DNA of 31,039 nt from Clostridia bacterium (lineage in GTDB: Bacteria > Bacillota > Clostridia > TANB77 > CAG-508), in assembly GCA_900753245.1 (NCBI GenBank), contig CAADYJ010000009.1, positions 1-31,039 on the forward strand. The letters run 5' to 3'. The notes beneath the pieces were generated by a model that had not been told where the DNA came from, ran no database searches, and was given only the letters and a program-made list of their open reading frames with translations. The position numbers and the translations under genes are program-made. Shown here piece by piece: positions 1 through 7,361 of the stretch (position 1 is its first letter; every line of letters begins with the position of its first letter).

Positions 1-878
1 TTGTTTATATATTTTTTTCTATAATTATTAAACATTATATACTTGCATTTTAAAACTAATATATTAATTGTTAATTTTGAATCAAAATAAAATTTCTTTA
101 CTATATCTCCACATCTTTGGAAAATATCCATAATTGCATCTTCTATTAAATCCTCTTTATAGCTATACCAATTTATTGCTTTATTATATTTAATTATTAT
201 ATATTCAAGCCTATTTTTAATTTTATAATAATTTTTAGTGATAAACTCATCTGGCATTTTTAAAGTACTTCCTATCCATAATCCTTTTGGGCTATTTTCA
301 ATTACTATTTTATTAAATTTGTAGTGTTTTGGATTATTGTTAAAATATTTAATAAATTGTTCTAATGATATATTTCTTTCTTTGCATATTTCTTCTAATT
401 CATCTTTTGAATAATATTCCTTTTTCTCATATTTTCTTATATATTTAAAGTCTAATTTTATTAAATCTACTATATGTTTTATTTTAACGTCTATGATTAA
501 TACTTCATTTACCTCATCATTTTTCATTTTATTATATTTATATTTTGAAATTCCTAACAATCACATCAAAGTATAATCTTTTATATCTAATTTATTTTTC
601 AATTTTATAAATTCCTCTTTAGTTATTTTATCTCTATTTATTATTTCCTTGTAATTTATTCCTAAATAATTATTAAATTTTAATTTTGTATATTTTTGCA
701 TTTTATTTTTTAATTTGTAACTTGTATTTGAACTAATTTCTAGTAAGCATAATAAATCTTTAATTTCTATTTTTTCATTTTTAGATATTTTTTGTAATAT
801 TTCTATGTTAATTTTTTTATTTTTATATAAATCATATTTTTTTGTAATATAGTTTAATAATTCACTATTTGCATACAT
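1..878 (-). pseudogene. Helical-repeat / sigma-like protein gene broken by an in-frame TGA, partial
   Basis: The ATG at 878 has an AGAGGA ribosome-binding site and a good promoter. The frame runs 105 codons to a TGA at 561-563, then stays open in the same frame to the left edge of the window, about 186 further codons with no other stop. The protein has three imperfect helical repeats; two read IKDLLCLLEIS and IKDYTLM-stop-LLGIS, so the TGA roughly aligns with a Cys of the first repeat. The final part seen (around SYKEDLIEDAIMDIFQ) resembles sigma-70 region 2. Window genes use TGA as a stop, so a nonsense mutation is the simplest reading; recoding is possible. The sigma-like assignment is by eye and weak; the conserved frame is seen directly. 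Confidence 0.6.
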
Positions 879-906
879 ATTATTTCCTCTATAAAGCATT
901 TGTCAA

Positions 907-935
907 ATAATATCATTTTTTCTGCATACTGTCAA
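907..935 (-). promoter_or_regulatory. Promoter of the broken sigma-like gene
   Basis: On the minus strand TTGACA (930-935) is followed by a 17-bp spacer and TATTAT (907-912), about 30 bp upstream of the ATG at 878. It is a near-consensus sigma-A promoter. Confidence 0.65.
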
Positions 936-1052
936 TTTTGCCATTTCAATATTAAATGCACACTAAAGTTTTGTTAAACATAGTCATGCCAATAAAATGT
1001 GACATATATTTGACAAACCCACATGTTTTTTCATTCTATATTTTTTAGTATA

Positions 1053-1081
1053 TTGACACTTTGTTTGTTTTATGTTAATAT
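1053..1081 (+). promoter_or_regulatory. Promoter of the DUF4160 gene
   Basis: TTGACA (1053-1058), 17-bp spacer, TAATAT (1076-1081), placed 43 bp before the start codon at 1125 and its AGGAGG site. Confidence 0.65.
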
Positions 1082-1124
1082 ATTTATGTAACTTTTTATA
1101 TTATTTTTATAGGAGGTAAACAAC

Positions 1125-1382
1125 ATGAGCAAATTAACAACACCCTATGGCATTAGCTACAACATTCATGGGCACAATGGAGAAAATGGACCTGAACGGA
1201 TTCCTCATTGTCACATTATGTGTCAGGGATACAGAATTTCGGTTTCTCTTCTTGATGGTACAATCATTGTAGGTGCAGGACAGCTCGATCGTAATAAAGA
1301 GCGGGAAGTTCTTGATTGGGTCAACAGGCACCTTTATGAACTGAAAGAAGAATGGGATGAGAAATCTGATCCTTCTAAATAA
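1125..1382 (+). CDS. DUF4160 family protein
   Basis: An 85-residue protein with the DUF4160 pattern: a His-rich N-terminal half (HGHNGENGPERIPHCHI), a short beta segment ending in DGTIIVGAG, and a C-terminal helix WVNRHLYELKEEW. DUF4160 proteins often sit beside DUF2442 proteins and have been suggested to be toxin-antitoxin-like, but no biochemical role is established, and there is no DUF2442 partner here. It has its own promoter, an AGGAGG site 8 bp before ATG, and its own terminator, so it is monocistronic. Base composition is clearly richer in G and C than its neighbours, suggesting a separate origin. It lies just outside the left attachment core of the element. Confidence 0.8.
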   Translation: MSKLTTPYGISYNIHGHNGENGPERIPHCHIMCQGYRISVSLLDGTIIVGAGQLDRNKEREVLDWVNRHLYELKEEWDEKSDPSK

Positions 1383-1405
1383 TGTAGCATCCTTCTAAGT
1401 AATAG

Positions 1406-1442
1406 AAAAAACTGGTATTTATAATTAAATACTAGTTTTTTC
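1406..1442 (+). terminator. Terminator after the DUF4160 gene
   Basis: Inverted repeat AAAAAACTGGTATTT / AAATACTAGTTTTTT around the loop ATAATT, ending in a T run. It is nearly symmetric and could work in both directions. Confidence 0.8.
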
Positions 1443-1464
1443 TTATGTTTTATAATTTTTTAGG

Positions 1465-1479
1465 CCTTCGGGTTATGAG
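1465..1479. repeat. Left attachment core (attL), 15-bp direct repeat
   Basis: CCTTCGGGTTATGAG is identical to 25211-25225. The flanking bases differ (G before and G after here; A before and C after there), so exactly 15 bp are shared. The right copy is the anticodon-stem region of a tRNA-fMet 3' half. To the left of this copy there is no tRNA sequence. Arm-type repeats lie 79-155 bp to the right, so the element interior starts here. Confidence 0.75.
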
Positions 1480-1543
1480 GCGTAGTTGAAAGGTTTGTGT
1501 AATTTAGTGAAATCAAGGGTTTTAGCTGATATTTCAATAAAAA

Positions 1544-1619
1544 TTGGGGAAATAGTTTTTCGAACATTTGTGTATTTTTTGGAACTTTTTTGAATGTTTT
1601 TTCCCCATCTTTTCCCCAT
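1544..1619. promoter_or_regulatory. Left arm-type integrase binding sites
   Basis: TTGGGGAA at 1544-1551 is the inverted form of TTCCCCAA, and two direct copies of TTCCCCAT occur at 1601-1608 and 1612-1619, spaced 11 bp. The same tandem TTCCCCAA pair with an 11-bp period is at the right end (25068-25086), next to the integrase gene. The N-terminal arm-binding domain of this integrase type binds such short repeats; binding itself is inferred. Confidence 0.6.
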
Positions 1620-1647
1620 GACTTTTACACGTATGTTCGCAATAAAA

Positions 1648-1662
1648 ATGGGAAACCTAAAA
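1648..1662. repeat. 15-bp repeat, inverted relative to the right end
   Basis: ATGGGAAACCTAAAA is the exact reverse complement of 25003-25017. One copy lies inside each element end, next to the arm-type sites. A role in recombination (Int, Xis or host-factor binding) is inferred. Confidence 0.6.
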
Positions 1663-1684
1663 ATTTAATTTGGAGGTTTTTGAA

Positions 1685-2044
1685 ATGAATAATAAAATTA
1701 CGTATCACAAAGAAGGAGATTATTTGATTCCTGATTTAAGTGTAAAAGGGACTAGTTCTGATCATCATATTGGTTTATATGGTAGATTAAGATTAGAATA
1801 TTTAAAGAAAAATAAACTTGGTTTATATACTGATTTAATATTAAATGGTACACTACCAGACCACCTAATTGAGATTGATAAAACTGCAAATGAGAGAGTA
1901 AAAAGTATTATTAATGAACTTGCTAAGAAAGAAAATGTTGATGAAAACTTGAAACAAATTAATCAATTAGAGTGGGTTAGATGTATGAATAATATTAAAA
2001 ATAGAGCTGAAGAAATTGTACTTAATGAGTTAATTTATTGTTAA
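1685..2044 (+). CDS. tnpV: TnpV family protein
   Basis: A 119-residue protein matching the TnpV family (PF14198): start KITYHKEGDYLIPDL, then IGLYGRLRLEYLK and GLYTDLIL, DHLIEIDKTANERV, and the typical end WVRCMNNIKNRAEEIVLNEL. TnpV was named from Tn4451-type transposons and is common in clostridial mobile elements; its molecular role is unknown. GGAGG lies 8 bp before the ATG at 1685; a longer reading from 1670 has no ribosome-binding site. It is the first gene inside the left end of the element and is followed by the structured repeat at 2071-2153. Identification is confident, function is not. Confidence 0.88.
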   Translation: MNNKITYHKEGDYLIPDLSVKGTSSDHHIGLYGRLRLEYLKKNKLGLYTDLILNGTLPDHLIEIDKTANERVKSIINELAKKENVDENLKQINQLEWVRCMNNIKNRAEEIVLNELIYC

Positions 2045-2070
2045 ATAAAAATTAATAAAGGGTAAAATAT

Positions 2071-2153
2071 TGTCCTAGCAAGCACTGAATTTGTTCACAC
2101 GAATTTTTCGTATTTTCAAATTCTATGCAATGGGACAAGTCCCAATCCCTTTC
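2071..2153 (+). repeat. Structured intergenic repeat, left copy (candidate ncRNA or cassette end)
   Basis: Begins TGTCCTAGCAAGCACTGAA and ends GTCCCAATCCCTTT. A reverse-orientation relative is at 19636-19718, with a second half copy next to it. Possible helices: GAATTTG (2087-2093) with CAAATTC (2117-2123) enclosing ACGAA/TTCGT, then hairpin TGGGAC/GTCCCA. In the other copy the last hairpin is TGGGAT/ATCCCA, so its innermost pair changed on both sides. It lies between tnpV and the gene at 2184. Function unknown. Confidence 0.6.
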
Positions 2154-2183
2154 ATAAAAATTTAGTTAAGGAGAATAATTATT

Positions 2184-2477
2184 ATGAATTTTAGAGAAGT
2201 AAATGAAGATGATATATTAAAAGAATGGTTAGAATATAGAGAGGAAACTGCATTTTGTACTTTATCGCCTCAAGATAAAAAGTATTGTATTAATTTTGAT
2301 GAGATATCTGAAAATATATTAAAGAATGTGCCAAATCAAAATAAAAAATATGTTCAAAAGCAATTGGATATTCTTGATAAAAATTTTATGGACTATCTTT
2401 GCTATTGGAATGAGAAGTATTATAGGAATGGGTTTGTGGATGGCTCTCAGATAGTTATGGGATGTTTTGAGGAATAG
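2184..2477 (+). CDS. Small hypothetical protein (DUF6809/DUF6664-like tail)
   Basis: A 97-residue, acidic, mostly helical protein. The C-terminal YYRNGFVDGSQIVMGCFEE resembles the YxxGFxxGxxL ending of small clostridial proteins of the DUF6809/DUF6664 type, which are frequent in integrative elements and have no known function. No signal peptide or membrane segment is visible. An AAGGAG site lies 9 bp before ATG. It may be co-transcribed with tnpV or be under the repeat at 2071-2153, and it ends before a strong bidirectional terminator. The family link is a weak match made by eye. Confidence 0.65.
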   Translation: MNFREVNEDDILKEWLEYREETAFCTLSPQDKKYCINFDEISENILKNVPNQNKKYVQKQLDILDKNFMDYLCYWNEKYYRNGFVDGSQIVMGCFEE

Positions 2478-2522
2478 AATTTACATCCGTGCTAATATTC
2501 CTTAATTTTGTAGCACAATTGT

Positions 2523-2571
2523 AAAAAGTGTGAAATTTGACTTTTATAAAATGTCATTTTTCACACTTTTT
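2523..2571. terminator. Bidirectional terminator between the 2184 gene and the CBASS effector
   Basis: Long inverted repeat AAAAAGTGTGAAA (2523-2535) / TTTCACACTTTTT (2559-2571) with an inner TGAC/GTCA helix. Both ends finish in T or A runs, so it can terminate the plus-strand gene and the minus-strand CBASS operon. Confidence 0.85.
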
Positions 2572-2593
2572 ATGATTTATTAATTTTAAATTG

Positions 2594-3628
2594 TTATTTT
2601 AAACTTTTTTGTGGAATTATTATTGAATTTTCGCTCCTTTCAAATAATTTTAATCCCCATGCATATTCTTGTTTTTCATAATTATATATTATTACTTCTG
2701 GATCATAATTTTTTGAAAATCCTTGACCTAACGCAAAAGTAAATGCTACAGAGGATGATATGCACAAATGAATAAGCTTTATTTTTTTATCTCTACAAAC
2801 TTCTCTAATTTCTTCAAATATGATTTTTTTATACTGATTTACTTGTTCTTCTGATTCAATTACATCATATCCCTTATTTGCCGTTTCAAATTTAATATAA
2901 TTGTTTTTATCAATATCAAACTGTTTTAACTGTTCTCTTGTTATTTTAAATGTTGTAGCTATACTCACAACTAATTCATTACTTTCTTTTAACTCTTTTT
3001 CAATCTTCATTTCAGGATAATTACCTATATAAACATTCTTATCTTTTAACAATTTAAAGTAACTTTCATTTCTTTTTTTATGAAATAATTTAAAATAAGT
3101 TTCATCTCCAAGCTGATAACCTAACCTTAATATTAATGGTGTATGCATTATACCTCCATAGGCAAAAAATTTATATTCTTTTGATTCCATAAACTCTCTA
3201 GAAATATTATCTATCTTTTCCACAATAGTATTATACTTTTGATAATCATTTGCCAAAACTTCTATTTCTTTACTAATATCTTTACTATATATATCTTCAT
3301 TTATGTATCTTGTACTTATCTTTGAATTATTATTCTTGAATGTATTAATAAACAATATTCTTATTGTATCATTCTTGAAATATTTTTTTAATACAATAAT
3401 TGCTATGCATGATAAAAATATTAAAATAAATACTGGCTTAATCTTTTCTTCTAAAAAGCAAAAATCTTTCAATAATTTAAAATATTTGTTAAATTCATCT
3501 GATGAAAATAAATCTGTATTAACATTCATATTTATATAATTAAAAATGAATGCTAATAGGCATAATACAATACCAAATACAGCTATCAAAGTATTAAATT
3601 TTGAGATTTTTTTAAATATATTACTCAT
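2594..3628 (-). CDS. CBASS 2TM-SAVED effector
   Basis: A 344-residue effector. Two hydrophobic helices (about 13-33 and 64-80) are followed by a coiled-coil-like linker and a SAVED domain over the C-terminal half. The SAVED signature is visible near residues 285-325: KLIHLCISSSVAFTFALGQG followed by VIIYNYEKQEYAWGLKL. SAVED domains bind cyclic oligonucleotides made by the CD-NTase; in 2TM-SAVED proteins, binding is thought to drive assembly that disrupts the inner membrane and kills the infected cell. It is the last gene of the CBASS operon and overlaps the cap3 stop (ATGAGTAA), so translation is coupled. The architecture resembles Cap14-type effectors; the exact Cap name is not certain from sequence alone. 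Confidence 0.85.
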   Translation of the reverse strand: MSNIFKKISKFNTLIAVFGIVLCLLAFIFNYINMNVNTDLFSSDEFNKYFKLLKDFCFLEEKIKPVFILIFLSCIAIIVLKKYFKNDTIRILFINTFKNNNSKISTRYINEDIYSKDISKEIEVLANDYQKYNTIVEKIDNISREFMESKEYKFFAYGGIMHTPLILRLGYQLGDETYFKLFHKKRNESYFKLLKDKNVYIGNYPEMKIEKELKESNELVVSIATTFKITREQLKQFDIDKNNYIKFETANKGYDVIESEEQVNQYKKIIFEEIREVCRDKKIKLIHLCISSSVAFTFALGQGFSKNYDPEVIIYNYEKQEYAWGLKLFERSENSIIIPQKSLK

Positions 3629-4127
3629 CTATTTTATCTCCCATTTCTTCTATTAAACTAATTTTATTTCTGTCATTACATTTCCAAACTCTAATCTCTT
3701 CTGTTCCAACAATAACATTAAACAAATCTCCATTTCCTTTTTTATTCCATATTTTTTTCCAATTGTTTTTATCTATCAAAGATGGGGTAGGATATTTTTC
3801 TGGATGTGTATGCCATTCTCCAACATATGCATATATCTCATTGTTTTCATTGTAAATTCTATTATAAAAATCTATATGGCCTTTATCTTTTCTATAAAAT
3901 CTACACCTTTTTCTTATATCTTCTTTTAAGGGGTATGTAGCATATTCTATTATCAAATTGTGTGTATTCTTATCTTCTCTTCCTATTAAAATTCCTCCTG
4001 CTTCAGTTTTTTTACCAACTTGTCTATATTTCTCAAATAGATTTAAGATTTCTTCTGTAATTTTTATTTTTCTTCCAGAATCATTTAAAGTTATTTCATT
4101 GGTTTTTTTTACAAAATTTACATCCAT
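3621..4127 (-). CDS. cap3: Cap3, JAMM-type deconjugating isopeptidase of CBASS
   Basis: A 168-residue single-domain JAB/MPN metalloprotease. The zinc/catalytic set is present: Glu in EAGGILIG (about residue 42) and the JAMM motif EWHTHPEKYPTPSLID (H-x-H, then S-x-x-D). In type II CBASS, Cap3 removes the CD-NTase from the targets to which Cap2 attached it and so tempers activation. It starts inside the end of the cap2 frame (32-bp overlap) with no well-placed ribosome-binding site, so it is probably translationally coupled. It overlaps the effector start by 8 bp. All catalytic residues are intact, unlike the interrupted Cap2 upstream. Confidence 0.88.
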   Translation of the reverse strand: MDVNFVKKTNEITLNDSGRKIKITEEILNLFEKYRQVGKKTEAGGILIGREDKNTHNLIIEYATYPLKEDIRKRCRFYRKDKGHIDFYNRIYNENNEIYAYVGEWHTHPEKYPTPSLIDKNNWKKIWNKKGNGDLFNVIVGTEEIRVWKCNDRNKISLIEEMGDKIDE

Positions 4128-5496
4128 TTTGTTTGAACTTTTCCCCCTCTAATATTTTCACAATGTTTTCTTGTTTATCAAATCTATTTGAAGTTAAATA
4201 TCCTAATTCCTTAAAATAATGGTCTGTCCCCTTTACAGAAAATAATATATTACATTGTAATTCTTCATAAATTATTTTTTTTATAAAATCTATTGCATAT
4301 GTTACTATTCTTAATGAATGTGTAGAACTATATGGTAAATATTCAGAACCACAGCCTTGCATTTGAACTGTATAACTTTGCCCTTTCTTGCAATATGATG
4401 TTCTGTCAAAAATTTCATCTTTATCATCTAATTTAAATAAGCATTCATAACAACCTACATACTTGTTATTAGTTATTAATATGTGATTACCTACATCCAG
4501 TACTTCATTCCACACATACATTATTGTACTTTTTATATTATATTTATGGATATATTCATTTAACCATCTATTAACATTATGATTTCCAATAGCTGATATA
4601 ATTAAATCATAATTATTCAAGTCTATAGATTCATTTTCTAGTGCTTCCTCAATTGTTGTTTGAGTTCCAACAATATTTATGTGAGGAATATTTCTTTTAA
4701 TATATTCACATATAGCTTCAGATTTATATCTTCCTACATATTCCATTCCTAAAATGTTTCTATAAATGTTTTCTTCTTTTAATATATCATCATCTATAAC
4801 TTCAATATTATTGATTCCAGATTTTGCAATTTGTTCAATTAAATAACCACCTATAGATCCACATCCAATTACTAAGATTTTTTTTGAACTTAATTCAGTA
4901 TCTCCTCCACCTCTTATACATAACTGTTTGGGATTTATAGAATATAAACTTAACAGATTAAACTTTGCACCTTCTAAAAGCATCATTCTTTTATAATCAA
5001 ATACATATTTTATAAGCTGTATTCCAAAGTTTACAATTTTACCATTAGGTTGCTTAATCCTAAATATTAGAAATTTGTATTTACCTTTTTGTAATAAATA
5101 TTTATTAATTACTTTTTCCTCACTATAACTTCTTTTTAGTAAATCATTAACGTAGTCTATACCAATTTCTTTTCTCCAATCTGGTGGATAAATATAATCT
5201 TTACTTTCTATATATAGAGAAAGTCCATTATATACTATAATTTTATGCTTATAAATTCTAAAATCATTTTCATTATTTGAAATTAAAATCATATTACTTT
5301 CAACATTGTGGATTTTATTTTTTATCCTTCTTTCTTTATATTCAACTGCACATTTAATATTTTTAATTTTATTTGTTGTATCCATTAATAATTTAGCGTA
5401 CTTAACATTTTTTGATAATATAACATATGAATCAAATTCATTTATAAAATCCTCTATATTTTCTCTATCTATCCCACTAATTAATATTTCTTTCAT
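4096..5496 (-). CDS. cap2: Cap2, E1-like part (ThiF fold), downstream of a frameshift
   Basis: A 466-residue frame with a ThiF/E1 domain. The nucleotide-binding loop VIGCGSIGG is at about 209-217, followed by acidic VIDDD and the Arg-containing NIYRNILG. A Cys-rich segment VGCYECLF and CGSEYLPYSS follow, as in Cap2 adenylation/catalytic regions. Cap2 is normally one E2-E1 fusion of about 600 residues that conjugates the C terminus of the CD-NTase to targets, priming second-messenger synthesis. The same frame is open upstream of this ATG to about 5577 and encodes GKLCLFQLEGILI, the end of the E2 domain with its catalytic Cys. So this frame continues the gene at 5537-5818 after a +1 shift. The internal ATG has no clear ribosome-binding site. 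Confidence 0.82.
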   Translation of the reverse strand: MKEILISGIDRENIEDFINEFDSYVILSKNVKYAKLLMDTTNKIKNIKCAVEYKERRIKNKIHNVESNMILISNNENDFRIYKHKIIVYNGLSLYIESKDYIYPPDWRKEIGIDYVNDLLKRSYSEEKVINKYLLQKGKYKFLIFRIKQPNGKIVNFGIQLIKYVFDYKRMMLLEGAKFNLLSLYSINPKQLCIRGGGDTELSSKKILVIGCGSIGGYLIEQIAKSGINNIEVIDDDILKEENIYRNILGMEYVGRYKSEAICEYIKRNIPHINIVGTQTTIEEALENESIDLNNYDLIISAIGNHNVNRWLNEYIHKYNIKSTIMYVWNEVLDVGNHILITNNKYVGCYECLFKLDDKDEIFDRTSYCKKGQSYTVQMQGCGSEYLPYSSTHSLRIVTYAIDFIKKIIYEELQCNILFSVKGTDHYFKELGYLTSNRFDKQENIVKILEGEKFKQNGCKFCKKNQ

Positions 5497-5536
5497 TCTT
5501 TGCAGGCAATTACATAATATACCAATTAAGTTTTTT

Positions 5537-5818
5537 TCAATAAGAATACCCTCTAATTGGAATAAACAAAGTTTTCCGTTTATACTCTAGATGAGGAATA
5601 TATGGTATTTCCATAAAATTAACAACATATATATCTATTAATTTTCTATCCCAATCTTTAGGTATACATATTTTTAATTTAATTTCTATTTTTTTATATG
5701 TCATTGTAGCATTAAAAATCAAGTTGTAGCTTATATCTTTATATAACATTTTATTATCAAAAGATATATTGTGTAAATATTCTATATTTTCTAATAAATT
5801 TAATATTTTTTCTTTCAT
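5537..5818 (-). CDS. cap2: Cap2, N-terminal E2-like part, cut off by a +1 frameshift
   Basis: A 93-residue frame with the first two-thirds of a UBC-like E2 domain: IEIKLKICIPKDW, then IPYIPHLEYK. The zero frame then gives an unrelated tail and stops at 5537. Skipping one base at the AAA CGG codons (5576-5581) restores PHLEY-x-GKLCLF, the expected E2 active-site region, and joins the E1 frame without another stop; the joined protein would be about 573 residues, the usual Cap2 size. Possible causes are an A insertion in a short A run (inactive or phase-variable gene), programmed +1 slippage at a CGG codon, or a sequencing error. Its ATG overlaps the CD-NTase stop (ATGA). Confidence 0.75.
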   Translation of the reverse strand: MKEKILNLLENIEYLHNISFDNKMLYKDISYNLIFNATMTYKKIEIKLKICIPKDWDRKLIDIYVVNFMEIPYIPHLEYKRKTLFIPIRGYSY

Positions 5819-6858
5819 TCTATACCTGATGCACTAGTTGGAGGGATAAAGTTTTTCTGTAATTTTGATTCTTCTTTTTTTTCTGGCACTTCAAAATCTT
5901 CTCCAAATATTTCGTGTAATTTTTTACACTGTTCAATAATATCAGCTTCATCTTTAACAATTATTAAATCATCATATAATTTATAAATTTTATTTTTAAA
6001 ATTATTGGTTTGATTTAATGTCATCTTAGTGAACACATCTGTATATGGTTGAACTGGTAAATTTAATGATATAGAATATTTACAATCATTGCTCTCTGGA
6101 TCATATTTAAGTATAAATTTATTTTTTATCTCTTTTATAAAGCTAATTAACGCATCTAAATCGTTGTACTCATATTCATCTTCTAAATAATCATAATTTT
6201 TTGATGGTACAAAAAGGTTATATGCTAACAATGTAATTCCTATTCCGGGCACTTCATTATTTCCTTCAGAACTAAAATTTAAATTTTTCCATCTTTTCAG
6301 ATACCTTATTATCCTTTTATATTGTTCTTTATCTAAACCAGAATATCTATTTTCTATTTTATCAATCAGTCCTAATGGATCGGCTTCTTCCCATTTTATA
6401 TTTTCATTTTTTGCAAATTCTTTACCTCTAGCTAAATATAATTGACTTTCTTTGTTTTCCTTGTCCTCATAAGTATATGTAACAATATCAACATGATACG
6501 CTGTCTCCCCATCTTTCTTGTACGTTACAGTTACACATGGATTTTTAATTTGTGACCCATACTCAGTATGATTTTTTAAGATATCTCTAATTTGCTTTTT
6601 TAATGTTAGTGGGTCTCCATAGTCTTTCTTATTCACATTAAATCTCAAACCAACATCTATATCGTATTCTTTGTCTATTGGTTCAACTTCAGTTCTCATC
6701 CTATAACTACCTTGTCCAAATTCTTCAAAACTTGGTAAATCTTTATTATCTCTTAATTTTCCTAATATAACATCTCTCTTTTCTCTTAATTCATCTAATT
6801 TTTTTGATGATAACCTTATTTTTTCATTAAATTTTTCAAATTGATTTTGTATACTCAC
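5815..6858 (-). CDS. CBASS cyclic oligonucleotide synthase (CD-NTase)
   Basis: A 347-residue CD-NTase/OAS-like nucleotidyltransferase. The catalytic motif is complete: GQGSYRMRT at about 48-56, EYDIDVGLRF with the two metal-binding Asp residues, and the third Asp in YHVDIVTY. On phage infection such enzymes make a cyclic di- or trinucleotide from NTPs; the product cannot be told from sequence. The C-terminal tail (PPTSASGIE) would be the part conjugated by Cap2. The start is GTG at 6858 with AGGAGG 9 bp upstream. It is the first gene of the operon CD-NTase, cap2, cap3, 2TM-SAVED. A palindrome AATCTT-GT-AAGATT at 6916-6929 lies in the upstream region and could be an operator. Confidence 0.88.
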   Translation of the reverse strand: MSIQNQFEKFNEKIRLSSKKLDELREKRDVILGKLRDNKDLPSFEEFGQGSYRMRTEVEPIDKEYDIDVGLRFNVNKKDYGDPLTLKKQIRDILKNHTEYGSQIKNPCVTVTYKKDGETAYHVDIVTYTYEDKENKESQLYLARGKEFAKNENIKWEEADPLGLIDKIENRYSGLDKEQYKRIIRYLKRWKNLNFSSEGNNEVPGIGITLLAYNLFVPSKNYDYLEDEYEYNDLDALISFIKEIKNKFILKYDPESNDCKYSISLNLPVQPYTDVFTKMTLNQTNNFKNKIYKLYDDLIIVKDEADIIEQCKKLHEIFGEDFEVPEKKEESKLQKNFIPPTSASGIE

Positions 6859-6937
6859 GACTTTATCCCTCCTATTTTTTTACAGAATATCACAATCACC
6901 TTGCAATTTTTGTCGAATCTTGTAAGATTTTATAATT

Positions 6938-7291
6938 CTATACTATATATAAATTTCTTTTTATATTGTTTAATATTTTGTATATCAACATAATAGATAT
7001 TGAATATATAATGCAAACTACATATATGTTATTAAAAAATTGACTAACTTTTATAAGAATATATACATTCAATCCCCAAAAAAACATGTATAGTATACTC
7101 CCTAATATTGGTGCATCTCCTTTATTATAAAAAATTCCGCACATGCTATAGGCTAAATTCTTTAATATTTTACTTCCAATTAGTGATGTAAATACCAAAA
7201 CTATTATTGGATTATCTGATATAAATTCAAATGTATTTGGCATCATTTCTTCTCTTATGAATCCATTCAAAGTACTTACAATTTGGTACAT
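6938..7291 (-). CDS. Small integral membrane protein, unknown function
   Basis: A 117-residue protein with about three hydrophobic helices: FISDNPIIVLVFTSLIGS, then ILGSILYMFFWGLNVYILI, and NIYVVCIIYSISIMLIY. The chosen start (7291) has AGGAGG 7 bp upstream; the longer reading from 7312 does not. It lies 79 bp upstream of the CD-NTase, on the same strand, after the terminator of the antitoxin gene. It might belong to the CBASS transcript, but it is not a standard CBASS gene and I do not recognise a family. Confidence 0.65.
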   Translation of the reverse strand: MYQIVSTLNGFIREEMMPNTFEFISDNPIIVLVFTSLIGSKILKNLAYSMCGIFYNKGDAPILGSILYMFFWGLNVYILIKVSQFFNNIYVVCIIYSISIMLIYKILNNIKRNLYIV

Positions 7292-7311
7292 CTTATCCTC
7301 CTTTCTGATCA

Positions 7312-7356
7312 AAAAAGCAAAATACTTAGTAAAAAAACTAAAATATTTTGCTTTTT
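7312..7356 (-). terminator. Terminator after the antitoxin gene
   Basis: Inverted repeat AAAAAGCAAAATA (7312-7324) / TATTTTGCTTTTT (7344-7356), directly downstream of the antitoxin stop at 7362. It separates the toxin-antitoxin pair from the next genes. Confidence 0.8.
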
Positions 7357-7361
7357 ATCAT

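Noticed and set aside
561..563. TGA read as tryptophan (mollicute-type code)
   Set aside because: Several genes here end in TGA with overlapping starts (CD-NTase/cap2), and Trp is coded by TGG; so TGA is a stop.
1369..1403. Direct repeat ATCCTTCTAArTAAT at the end of the DUF4160 gene
   Set aside because: A 15-base near-duplication just past the stop; most likely local slippage with no functional meaning.
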